A stretch of 11,343 bases of DNA from CAYJXK01 sp964374115 (GTDB lineage: Bacteria > Patescibacteriota > Patescibacteriia > Magasanikbacterales > UBA922), in contig CAYJXK010000031.1 in NCBI GenBank assembly GCA_964374115.1, positions 1 through 11,343 of the forward strand, in the 5' to 3' direction. Positions 4,888 to 11,208 of the stretch are shown here, one piece after another. Each line of letters begins with the position of its first letter. The first letter of the stretch is position 1. The notes beneath the pieces are model-generated. The model had not been told where the DNA came from and did no database searches. It saw nothing but the letters and a program-made list of their open reading frames with translations. Both the position numbers and the translations under genes were made by a program.

Positions 4888-7644
4888 ATGACATTTGAAA
4901 AGACTCCCGCAATTCCAATTCTCCGATGCACGGCGTGTGGCGGAACAGGATTTGTCAAAATGCATCGGTGCCGATCCTGTCGAGGAATGATCCGTGGGCG
5001 GCTCTTGAATGATGTTTTTTTCTTTTTTGGAGAGCCGCTTACTCGGTATCATATACGTCTGAAACGCGCGCGAAGGACATATGATTATGTTCATTGTATT
5101 GGCGCGTTGATTTTTGCGATAGGATTTTTAGGATTTTTTTTCTTTCTCCTTTTCACCCAAGATCGTCTTGACGATGTCGTGCGAATTTCTTTTTGGAAAG
5201 AAATCGGGGGAGATGAACAGCTTCTTTTTTGGTTGTCGCTTCTATTTTGGTGCTATGTGATCTATCGCTTCACCGCGCTCGGACACCCGGCGCGTTCGAT
5301 TCCATACGGAGCAGATGAATTGTTTGGCCATCGGGGAGAAGGAGAAAGCAGAGCATTGTCTTCATGGCAAGAGGCATTTCGAATTTCCCGAAAAAAGCGT
5401 GTTGACATATCACATTTTTTTTCCGAAGATGCCATGATCGTACTCGAAGAGGCGTACAGAATAGCAGATCGGGCGGGTGGATCGCAGGTTCTTCCAGAAG
5501 ATATTTTTTTGGCGCTTCTCAGAAACTCGGGTATTAAGAGTATTTTTTTGCGTCTTGGCATTCCAGCTGATCGTTTTGTCAAACTTCTTATGAGGAAAAT
5601 TCCTCGTGAGCAAACGAGAGATGCCCCGACAGTCGGAGATGACATTGATCAGCTCCTTTTTGTTGCCTATGATACAGCTCGCGAAGCAAAACAAGATCAT
5701 GTGTTTGTTACAGAGCTTTTGTCAGCGTCTGTCGCCACATCTTCTCTCTTGCAAGAGGTACTCTATGATCTGAATGTGGACACACAAAAGCTCAATAATG
5801 TGATCGAATGGCTTCGGATTCGAGAAGAACTTCGACGTGGATATCTTCGATCCCGTCGTGCTGCCGCGCATCGAAGCAAGTATGGGCTTGATCGTGCGAT
5901 GACTGCTGTCGCGACACCATACCTCAACAATTTTAGTCAGGATCTTACCATGGCGGCCATGTATGGATATCTGTCTCCCTGTATTGCGCGGGAGAAAGAA
6001 ATGGAAGAAATTTTTCGCGTTATCGAGGGTGGACGACAGAGCGTGCTTCTCGTGGGACCACAAAGTGTCGGCAAAATGAGCGTAATCGAAGGAGTCGCGC
6101 TTCGGATGATTGAAGACGATGTGCCCAAACGCCTCAATGATAAGCGACTGGTGCAATTGTCTTCCTCATCGCTTCTCGCGGGAACTACAATCGCAGGAGC
6201 GCAAGAGCGGCTTATTCGTATGATGCAAGAAATTCGGAAGGCAAAAAATATTATTCTTTTTATCAATAATGTCCATGATCTCATGAGCGGCGGCGGAGAA
6301 AAACAAGTGCTCGATGTCTCAGAGACCCTTGCCGAATATTTAGGGAAAGGAAATTTTTTGTGTTTTGCGACAACGACGGTCGAGGGATACAATAAATATA
6401 TTCTTAATTCAGAAGTAGGATCAGTATTTTCACGGATAGATATTCATGCGATGGATGAAAATCAAGCAATTCAAGTCCTTGAGTCCAAGGTAGGGCAACT
6501 GGAATACAAGCATCATGTGTTTTTTTCGTATGAAGCGCTGGACCATGCGGTCACGCTCGCTGGTCGTTTTTTGCATGACGTGCCGCTTCCCGAGAGCGCG
6601 ATTGGACTCATGAGCGAAGCCGCGAGCTTTGTGCGTCGCTCTCGAGGAGAGAGGCAACTGGTGCGAGGAGAGGATGTCGCGGTGGTCGTCAGTGAAAAAA
6701 CAGGAATCCCAAGTACCGCGATTTCCGAAGATGAATCAGCCAAACTCTTGCGGCTCGAAGAAGCCATGCATGCCCGGGTCATCGGCCAGCATGAGGCAGT
6801 AGTGCTTGTGGCCAATGCCCTGAGGAGAGCCCGGGCCGATATCCGATCTCGCGCTCGGCCGATTGCCACATTTCTCTTTCTTGGACCGACCGGTGTCGGA
6901 AAAACAGAGCTTGCAAAAACGATTGCAGAGGTCTACTTTGGGGCTGAAAAATGCATGATTCGGATTGACATGAGTGAGTATCAAGATAAGGCAAGTATAT
7001 ATCGCTTGATTGGCGAGCCAGGAGCGCAAGGCACAGGACTCTTGACCGAGGCAGTGCGTCAACATCCATTTTCATTGGTGCTTCTCGATGAGCTTGAAAA
7101 AGCTGATCCAGATGTCTTAAATCTTTTTTTGCAAGTATTTGATGATGGGAGGCTCACCGATAGCGTTGGTCGTGTGATTGATTTTACCAATACGATTATT
7201 ATCGCGACCTCGAACGCGGGGACCGCATTTGTCCAAGAAAAAATTCAAGAAAAAATGCCGGTTGAGGATATTCGACAACTGCTCATTCGAGGAGAATTGA
7301 AACAATATTATCGTCCAGAGTTTTTGAATCGTTTCGATGGTATTGTGCTCTTTCGGTCTCTCACAAAAAAAGAAATTAAGCAAGTTGCCTCTCTCATGCT
7401 CGCGCGGGTGGCGAAAGATTTGGAACAGAAAGGTGTGTTTTTGCGAGTCGAAGATGCCGCTTTGGATGCGCTTGCGGAGGCGGGATTTGATCCAGAATTT
7501 GGGGCGCGTCCCATGCGGAGAGCGATTCAGGATAGAATTGAAAATACACTCGCGGAGCTGGTACTTGGAAACAAGCTTCGTCGGCGAGATACGGTCGTGA
7601 TTGGTGAAAAGGCGGAGATTCGAGTGGAGAAGGCGGGGGATTAA
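4888..7644 (+). CDS. membrane-anchored ClpC-like AAA+ ATPase with Zn ribbon
   Basis: 918 aa Hsp100/Clp relative. Order: a zinc ribbon with C14-x2-C17 and C28-x2-C31 (CTACGGTG, CRSC), two membrane segments (about 68-90 and 111-129), a Clp N-domain (about 175-310), a first AAA+ module (about 360-605) and a second (about 615-918). The second has intact catalysis: GPTGVGKT (666-673), LLDELEKA with D734-E735, TSNAG (774-778), RPEFLNR (809-815) and a sensor-2 GAR (872-874). The first is damaged: Walker A GPQSVGKM has Met in place of Thr, and Walker B FINNVH has Asn-Asn instead of Asp-Glu. No middle domain interrupts the first module, and no VGF-like ClpP loop is seen between TSNAG and RPEFLNR. The pore-loop Tyr residues are missing in both rings. 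Expected to sit in the membrane with the ATPase in the cytoplasm. Substrate and partner are unknown; chaperone-like work with the upstream membrane protein is an inference. Confidence 0.85.
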   Translation: MTFEKTPAIPILRCTACGGTGFVKMHRCRSCRGMIRGRLLNDVFFFFGEPLTRYHIRLKRARRTYDYVHCIGALIFAIGFLGFFFFLLFTQDRLDDVVRISFWKEIGGDEQLLFWLSLLFWCYVIYRFTALGHPARSIPYGADELFGHRGEGESRALSSWQEAFRISRKKRVDISHFFSEDAMIVLEEAYRIADRAGGSQVLPEDIFLALLRNSGIKSIFLRLGIPADRFVKLLMRKIPREQTRDAPTVGDDIDQLLFVAYDTAREAKQDHVFVTELLSASVATSSLLQEVLYDLNVDTQKLNNVIEWLRIREELRRGYLRSRRAAAHRSKYGLDRAMTAVATPYLNNFSQDLTMAAMYGYLSPCIAREKEMEEIFRVIEGGRQSVLLVGPQSVGKMSVIEGVALRMIEDDVPKRLNDKRLVQLSSSSLLAGTTIAGAQERLIRMMQEIRKAKNIILFINNVHDLMSGGGEKQVLDVSETLAEYLGKGNFLCFATTTVEGYNKYILNSEVGSVFSRIDIHAMDENQAIQVLESKVGQLEYKHHVFFSYEALDHAVTLAGRFLHDVPLPESAIGLMSEAASFVRRSRGERQLVRGEDVAVVVSEKTGIPSTAISEDESAKLLRLEEAMHARVIGQHEAVVLVANALRRARADIRSRARPIATFLFLGPTGVGKTELAKTIAEVYFGAEKCMIRIDMSEYQDKASIYRLIGEPGAQGTGLLTEAVRQHPFSLVLLDELEKADPDVLNLFLQVFDDGRLTDSVGRVIDFTNTIIIATSNAGTAFVQEKIQEKMPVEDIRQLLIRGELKQYYRPEFLNRFDGIVLFRSLTKKEIKQVASLMLARVAKDLEQKGVFLRVEDAALDALAEAGFDPEFGARPMRRAIQDRIENTLAELVLGNKLRRRDTVVIGEKAEIRVEKAGD

Positions 7645-7645
7645 T

Positions 7646-8710
7646 ATGTTTTTTCTTTTTTTTCTCGGGACATTTTTTCTTTCCTTTGGTCTCACGGCTT
7701 TGGTGCGGGTCTTGATGATTCGTTGGCGCATTGTCGATTCACCAAAGATGAACACACGAAAAATTCACAAAAAACAGACGCCTCTCGGCGGGGGGATCGC
7801 CATTTTTATCGCGTTTTTTCTTGTCACATGTTCTGTTCTGGTTTTTCGAGATATTCTCGTGGTCGGCGCGGCAGTACGATATCTTGTCGGTCTTTTTATC
7901 GGCGGGTTTATCCTCATGATTGGTGGAATTCTCGATGACAAGTATACATTATCTCCAGGAAAGCAAATTTTGTTTCCTATATGCGCGGCGCTCACCATTG
8001 TTTTTTTTGGTATCGCGCCTGATGTGATTACCAATCCATTCGGAGGCGTGCTGCATGTAGATCAGCCAGCGATCCTTGTCCAAGGGATTGTGGATTGGCT
8101 TCTTCTTTCTGATATTGTGGTTTTTTTCTGGCTCCTTGGCATGATGTTCACCACGAAATTTCTTGATGGACTCGATGGTCTTACCACGGGAATCGTAAGT
8201 ATCGGAGCGTTTATGATTTTTTTTGTGAGCATGCAAAGAGAGTGGTTTCAGCCGGATGTCGCGCTTCTTTCCCTCATTTTTGCCGGCGCGTGTCTGGGGT
8301 TTCTTGTATGGAATTTTCATCCAGCAAAGATATTTCTTGGGGAAGGTGGTAGTCTTTTTTTAGGATTCCTCTTAGGCTCTTTGGCTATCATGTCTCGTGG
8401 AAAAATCGCGACAACACTTCTTGTGATGGGGCTTCCCATGTTTGATGTTGGGCGAGTGATTATTCGTCGCATCCAGAAAGGTCGTCCGATTTATCGCGGG
8501 GACATGGAACATCTTCATTTTACGCTCATCAAATCAGGCATGTCGCAGCGACAGGCTGTTTTTCTTTTATACGCGATTTCTTTTTTGTTTGGATCTATTG
8601 CATTATTTTTGCAAAGCCAACATCAAGCGATCGCGCTTCTGTTGTTATTCGTTGGCATGATGGCAGTGGGAATGTGGTTGCAACGAAGAAATTCTCACTC
8701 CAACACCTGA
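7646..8710 (+). CDS. WecA/TagO-family polyprenyl-phosphate sugar-1-phosphate transferase
   Basis: 354 aa polytopic protein of the MraY/WecA superfamily. It moves a sugar-1-phosphate from a UDP-sugar onto a polyprenyl phosphate, the first step of surface-glycan or wall-polymer synthesis. Seen: DSPKMNTRKIHKKQTPLGGG (31-50), GGILDDKY with D97-D98, KFLDGLDGLTTG (171-182), NFHPAKIFLGEGGSLFLGF (223-241) and HLHF (289-292). About ten membrane segments are apparent. The RKxHxxxxPxGG start and the HLH motif favour WecA/TagO/RgpG over MraY itself. Two deviations: LGEGGS has Glu233 where the metal-binding Asp of GDxGS is usual, and the Asn-rich lead-in to DGLDG is replaced by TTKF. I start at ATG 7646, one base after the Clp-like stop, behind a GGGGGA at 7637-7641 or so. 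An ATG at 7601 would overlap that gene by 44 nt and add a charged, unrelated extension. Confidence 0.88.
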   Translation: MFFLFFLGTFFLSFGLTALVRVLMIRWRIVDSPKMNTRKIHKKQTPLGGGIAIFIAFFLVTCSVLVFRDILVVGAAVRYLVGLFIGGFILMIGGILDDKYTLSPGKQILFPICAALTIVFFGIAPDVITNPFGGVLHVDQPAILVQGIVDWLLLSDIVVFFWLLGMMFTTKFLDGLDGLTTGIVSIGAFMIFFVSMQREWFQPDVALLSLIFAGACLGFLVWNFHPAKIFLGEGGSLFLGFLLGSLAIMSRGKIATTLLVMGLPMFDVGRVIIRRIQKGRPIYRGDMEHLHFTLIKSGMSQRQAVFLLYAISFLFGSIALFLQSQHQAIALLLLFVGMMAVGMWLQRRNSHSNT

Positions 8711-8829
8711 ATACGAACGTTTCCGAGTATGCGAAGTCCCGCCCTTCTTTTTCAGCACAGACTTTCACTTCACAATAAATCTATTTTATCACCTTAAACC
8801 CTCAATTTCAAGGGCGGGATTTGGGTGGA
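8711..8829. other. spacer after the transferase, with a far-spaced inverted repeat
   Basis: TCCCGCCCTT (8737-8746) and AAGGGCGGGA (8810-8819) are perfect 10-bp complements 63 nt apart and may bring transcription of the transferase to an end, though only TTT follows. CCGAGTATGCG at 8723-8733 is one of four copies of a border motif. No gene is visible here. Confidence 0.5.
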
Positions 8830-8885
8830 GTGAAGAAGAAATTATTGATTTTTTTCCTTAATTTAGGGCTCTTTTCAATTTTTTC
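8830..8885. repeat. inverted repeat IR1, left arm
   Basis: The reverse complement of this arm matches 9350-9409 with 20 identical bases at the inner end (GAAAAAATTGAAAAGAGCCC) and 24 at the outer end (…AATTTCTTCTTCAC). A diverged 12-16 nt middle lies between them. It lies upstream of the promoter of the 104-aa gene, so it is not part of that mRNA. Confidence 0.9.
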
Positions 8886-8898
8886 GTCCCTCGTTGGC

Positions 8899-8928
8899 TT
8901 GACAAGCGGGGCGCGGTCGTGGTATAAG
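8899..8928 (+). promoter_or_regulatory. sigma70-type promoter of cassette 1
   Basis: A perfect TTGACA (8899-8904), an 18-nt GC-rich spacer and TATAAG (8923-8928). The expected start is near 8935, giving a leader of roughly 28 nt that carries a strong Shine-Dalgarno. Confidence 0.8.
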
Positions 8929-8962
8929 GAATAGTCGCAAACTAAACAAAGGAGGAAGCGAC

Positions 8963-9277
8963 ATGAGCGAATCAGCAAAGCGACCGGCGTACGAAGTGAT
9001 CATCCAGAAGATCAGAAAGGATCTCGAAGGTCTTCACGGTATTGGAGGTTCCGAAGAATACTTCGACGGCCTCCGCTCTCTTAGAGCGACCTCTGTTCTA
9101 CTCGGAATTTTGCGCGAGATCGACGTTCCTGAGAAGGAGCGAGCCGAGATTCTCGCTGACTTTCAGCGGGTTCTGCGCACGTGGAACTGGAGGGAGGACG
9201 AGAGTCCGTCCTACGACACGATCGAGGATATCGACAACCTGTGCGCAGAAATGTATGACATCCTCTCGCGCCAGTAG
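8963..9277 (+). CDS. hypothetical 104-aa protein in cassette 1
   Basis: I do not recognise this protein. It is 104 aa, acidic overall, apparently all-helical, without a signal peptide, membrane segment or cysteine cluster. The single Cys lies in the C-terminal part (DNLCAEMYDIL). A perfect AAAGGAGG (8948-8955) sits 7 nt before the ATG, the strongest ribosome binding site in the window and a contrast to the genes to the left, most of which have none. Its G+C (roughly mid-50s percent by eye) is above that of the AT-rich flanks. It has its own TTGACA promoter and a GC-rich terminator, and the whole unit lies between the two arms of IR1. This suggests an independent, transferable single-gene cassette. 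Promoter, ribosome site, codon use and terminator make it a real gene; function cannot be inferred. Confidence 0.85.
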   Translation: MSESAKRPAYEVIIQKIRKDLEGLHGIGGSEEYFDGLRSLRATSVLLGILREIDVPEKERAEILADFQRVLRTWNWREDESPSYDTIEDIDNLCAEMYDILSRQ

Positions 9278-9303
9278 CCGAGCGCTTCGCCGCTCCGCCC
9301 ATC

Positions 9304-9345
9304 ACGCCCTGTCCACACTTCCGTGGGCAGGGCGTTCATCTTTCT
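9304..9345 (+). terminator. terminator of cassette 1
   Basis: ACGCCCTG (9304-9311) pairs with CAGGGCGT (9328-9335), continued by a T·G pair and CCAC/GTGG over a 6-nt loop, 13 bp in all. A weak T-rich tail (TCATCTTTCT) follows. It lies inside the right arm of IR1. Confidence 0.8.
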
Positions 9346-9349
9346 GATA

Positions 9350-9409
9350 GAAAAAATTGAAAAGAGCCCAATTTAAAATGAAAAGAAAAATCAATAATTT
9401 CTTCTTCAC
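9350..9409. repeat. inverted repeat IR1, right arm
   Basis: Partner of 8830-8885 in reverse orientation. It ends two bases before the left arm of the second inverted repeat begins, so the two cassettes touch. Confidence 0.9.
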
Positions 9410-9411
9410 GC

Positions 9412-9490
9412 AACCGCATACTCGGTGTTATCGGATGTAAATTATTTTCATTTTTCGATTTTTTCAATTATTAAAGGGGCGAATTTTGAT
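9412..9490. repeat. inverted repeat IR2, left arm
   Basis: Its reverse complement matches 10781-10860: 13 identical bases (ATCAAAATTCGCC), a diverged stretch of 11-13 nt, then 27 identical bases (AAAAAATCGAAAAATGAAAA onward), TCCGATAAC and TATGCG. About four fifths of positions agree by eye. Confidence 0.85.
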
Positions 9491-9533
9491 TCCATTTGAC
9501 GGGGGCGCAAGAGGGGAATTAAAGGGGTGAATT
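9470..9533 (+). repeat. direct repeat ATTAAAGGGGYGAATT
   Basis: Two copies, 9470-9485 and 9518-9533, differ at one of 16 bases. The first overlaps the inner end of the IR2 left arm. Nearby GCGCAA (9505-9510) and TTGCGC (9532-9537) form a short inverted repeat around the second copy. This could be a protein-binding site; no function is known. Confidence 0.55.
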
Positions 9534-9615
9534 GCGCACTCGCCAATCATTTGGCCATAATGACGGAAATTTAGCTAACATTAGATGAAATATTGCCAAA
9601 ATCCTGTATAGGTGG

Positions 9616-9683
9616 TTGACAGAACGGCTTATTGGTGCTATTCCTTGTGAGTGGCATATTTTACATCAAAAGTTTGGTATAAA
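9616..9683 (+). promoter_or_regulatory. candidate promoters of cassette 2
   Basis: TTGACA at 9616-9621 is a perfect -35, but at 17 nt it faces only TATTCC. An extended -10, TGGTATAAA, lies at 9675-9683 without a good -35. Either could drive the 275-aa gene; I cannot decide between them. 9491-9615 shows no gene. Confidence 0.45.
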
Positions 9684-9688
9684 ACATG

Positions 9689-9740
9689 CCGCTTATTAGC
9701 GGAGTGTGTCACACAACCCAGCCCACGGGCTACAAGGAGA
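9689..9740 (+). promoter_or_regulatory. structured leader and Shine-Dalgarno of the 275-aa gene
   Basis: Three small palindromes follow one another: CCGCT-TATT-AGCGG (9689-9702), GTGTG-T-CACAC (9704-9714) and GCCC-AC-GGGC (9721-9730). Then AAGGAGA (9734-9740) comes 6-7 nt before the ATG at 9747. The Shine-Dalgarno fixes the start; the hairpins could protect the mRNA or control translation. Confidence 0.6.
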
Positions 9741-9746
9741 ATTCCG

Positions 9747-10574
9747 ATGACCAAGACCGAAATGCTTTCCCGTCTCAAGAGGATCCAGCGTGGTGAGTGC
9801 CGGACGCGCGGGCTGTACCCGCTCATCCAGTTCATCATCTGGTTCTTCGAGAACACCAACGTGCCGGAGTTCGAGCACACCGGCATCTACCACTTCCTGC
9901 CCATGTACATCGCGCGCGCCGTCGACCTGTTCCGGACGAGCAACGACCCCAAGGCCGCCGAGTGCCGTGCGGAGTACAACAAGGAGATGGAGCGCGACAC
10001 GGAGATCCCGAGCCTCACCGAGATCGAGTTCGGTGGAATCAACCGCGCCCTGCTCAACCAGACGCTCAGCATGAGCCTGGCAAAGTTCCTCGAGGGCGAG
10101 AATAGCGCGTGGCTCGAGAAGACTCTCGAGGGCTACTTCACCGCTCAGGACACCGTCGTCATGCAGATGATCCACCGCTTCGACGCCGAGGTCTACCAGG
10201 GTGGTCTCTTCGAGGTCATCCAGAACTGCACCGCCAGCGGCATGAGCGGAACGTTCGGCCAGACCTCGCTGCGCAGTATGGTCACCGCCGGCCGCGTCAT
10301 GTTCACGCTCGCGCGGCGCATCGACGGCGAGACGGTCTACTGCGACCATGAGAGCAAGGAGATCGAGCGGTTGCCGTACCGCGAGGTGAGCGTGAGCTTC
10401 GTCGGCCAGGACGGCAAGGAGTACAAGTTCGAGGCACGCTTCGGCATCCAGTCGATGCACGCCGATCTCGCCACCATCCTGAGCCTGTTCGGCGACATGT
10501 TCGCCAGCTGGCCCAAGGACAAGAAGGAGCAGAAGAAGGTCTACAAGGCCGACAAGGAAGTCGGCATGATCTGA
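9747..10574 (+). CDS. hypothetical 275-aa protein in cassette 2, GC-rich
   Basis: I do not recognise this protein. It is 275 aa, starting MTKTEMLSRLKRIQRGE and ending with a lysine-rich tail (KDKKEQKKVYKADKEVG). It appears mixed alpha/beta, with a helical first half and a possible beta hairpin (REVSVSFVGQDGKEYKFEARF) late on. There are no clear membrane segments or cofactor motifs. Third codon positions are overwhelmingly G or C (AAG, GAG, CTC, ACC), and overall G+C is about 60 percent by eye, far above the AT-rich flanks and clearly unlike the mraZ-to-transferase genes. This points to recent transfer or strong codon selection. The start is fixed by AAGGAGA; an in-frame ATG at 9651 lacks a ribosome site and lies in probable leader. 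It has its own leader and double terminator, all inside IR2. Coding is convincing, the function is unknown. Confidence 0.85.
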   Translation: MTKTEMLSRLKRIQRGECRTRGLYPLIQFIIWFFENTNVPEFEHTGIYHFLPMYIARAVDLFRTSNDPKAAECRAEYNKEMERDTEIPSLTEIEFGGINRALLNQTLSMSLAKFLEGENSAWLEKTLEGYFTAQDTVVMQMIHRFDAEVYQGGLFEVIQNCTASGMSGTFGQTSLRSMVTAGRVMFTLARRIDGETVYCDHESKEIERLPYREVSVSFVGQDGKEYKFEARFGIQSMHADLATILSLFGDMFASWPKDKKEQKKVYKADKEVGMI

Positions 10575-10594
10575 CCGCAACTACCGCACAATGC

Positions 10595-10635
10595 GAGTGG
10601 GGGCGGCCGATCTTTCACAAGGCCGCCCCCAACTC
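10595..10635 (+). terminator. GC-rich terminator hairpin after the 275-aa gene
   Basis: GGGGGCGGCC (10599-10608) pairs perfectly with GGCCGCCCCC (10621-10630) over a 12-nt loop. T/A and GAG/CTC extend it past a one-base bulge. Only GTTATAATTA follows, so release may rely on the next terminator. Confidence 0.75.
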
Positions 10636-10686
10636 GTTATAATTATCATTACTGGTAGTTAGAACGAGGGCGACCTTAAAAACGAT

Positions 10687-10720
10687 AAAACATCCTACTT
10701 TAAAAGTGGGATGTTTTTTT
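10687..10720 (+). terminator. second, canonical terminator of cassette 2
   Basis: AAAACATCCTACTT (10687-10700) pairs with 10704-10717 (14 bp with one G·T) over a 3-nt loop and runs into seven Ts (10714-10720). A textbook rho-independent terminator on the plus strand. Confidence 0.9.
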
Positions 10721-10755
10721 AAAAAAATCGTCCCGCCCGAACAAACGGGCGGGAC
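10721..10755 (-). terminator. minus-strand terminator facing the IS side
   Basis: GTCCCGCCCG (10730-10739) and CGGGCGGGAC (10746-10755) form a perfect 10-bp stem over a 6-nt loop. Read on the minus strand the stem is followed by GATTTTTTT, so it would stop transcripts entering from the right. With the preceding terminator it makes a back-to-back insulator. Confidence 0.7.
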
Positions 10756-10780
10756 ACCATATTTACCCTAATCAAATAAT

Positions 10781-10860
10781 TATCAAAATTCGCCTCTCAA
10801 TTATCAAAAAAATCGAAAAATGAAAATAATTTATTTCCGATAACGTCCCAGAATATGCGA
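10781..10860. repeat. inverted repeat IR2, right arm
   Basis: Partner of 9412-9490 in reverse orientation. It ends three bases before the large hairpin that opens the structured region, and encloses the 275-aa gene together with its leader and terminators. Confidence 0.85.
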
Positions 10861-10862
10861 TG

Positions 10863-11146
10863 TTTGCCAGTGGTATAATTGCACGAAGTGCTTACCACTG
10901 GCAAATATGGGTGGAGGCTTGCGGAGGTATGGAGCAAGCCGTAACCGCATACGCAGTGTTCGTATAGTAAAAGCATACCACCCATGGTATGCTTTTACTA
11001 GTGAGAACCACGAATGCCGTGTTGAGGCAGCAGTGTGCCGCCAGGCACACTGCTATCCTCGTCGCTTAACGTGTGGTCTCCTGGAATTGGCTCAACAAAG
11101 ACGAATAAGATAGTTGAGGCGCCTGTCGCCGTGTGTGTATACAGGC
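10863..11146 (+). ncRNA. candidate IS110 bridge RNA / structured left end
   Basis: A run of strong hairpins with no open frame of note: H1 TTTGCCAGTGGTA (10863-10875) with 10893-10905, 13 bp perfect; H2 GGCTTGC (10916-10922) with GCAAGCC (10934-10940); H3 ATACG/CGTAT (10949-10953, 10961-10965); H4 16 bp perfect (10965-10980 with 10985-11000), loop CCCA; H5 AGCAGTGTGCC (11029-11039) with 11044-11054, loop GCCA; H6 CTCAAC/GTTGAG (11091-11096, 11113-11118); H7 GCCTGT/ACAGGC (11121-11126, 11141-11146). IS110-group elements carry a noncoding left end upstream of the transposase that yields a bridge RNA with internal loops pairing to target and donor DNA. The location and dense structure fit. A TATAAT with extended TGG (10871-10879) lies within H1 and could start it. 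RNA limits, loop assignment and element boundary are not determined. Confidence 0.5.
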
Positions 11147-11208
11147 TTCCTCGCATAACAAACGAACCTGTCTTTGCTGTTTCAAGGAGATGGCAACCTG
11201 CTCACTGC

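Noticed and set aside
7117..7755. Minus-strand frame of 212 codons opposite the Clp-like gene end
   Set aside because: Antisense to conserved AAA+ coding sequence, basic and low-complexity, no start signals.
8737..8819. Ordinary terminator of the transferase gene
   Set aside because: The 10-bp arms are perfect but 63 nt apart and lack a T-run, so I list it only as a possible structure.
9651..9746. Upstream in-frame ATG extending the 275-aa protein by 32 residues
   Set aside because: No Shine-Dalgarno there, a -10-like TATAAA and three palindromes lie within it, and AAGGAGA stands right before 9747.
9696..10580. Long minus-strand frame of 294 codons opposite the 275-aa gene
   Set aside because: It arises from GC-rich third positions of the sense gene. 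It has no ribosome site, and its protein is repetitive in Leu, Val, Ala and Glu as expected for an antisense shadow.
8830..10860. Integron cassettes with attC sites
   Set aside because: The arms are long AT-rich inverted repeats flanking each gene, not short imperfect attC sites on one side, and there is no integrase in the window.
10863..11146. CRISPR array, tRNA or riboswitch in the hairpin region
   Set aside because: There are no regularly spaced identical repeats, no T-loop or acceptor pattern of a tRNA, and no riboswitch core that I recognise. The transposase next to it fits an IS110 left end better.
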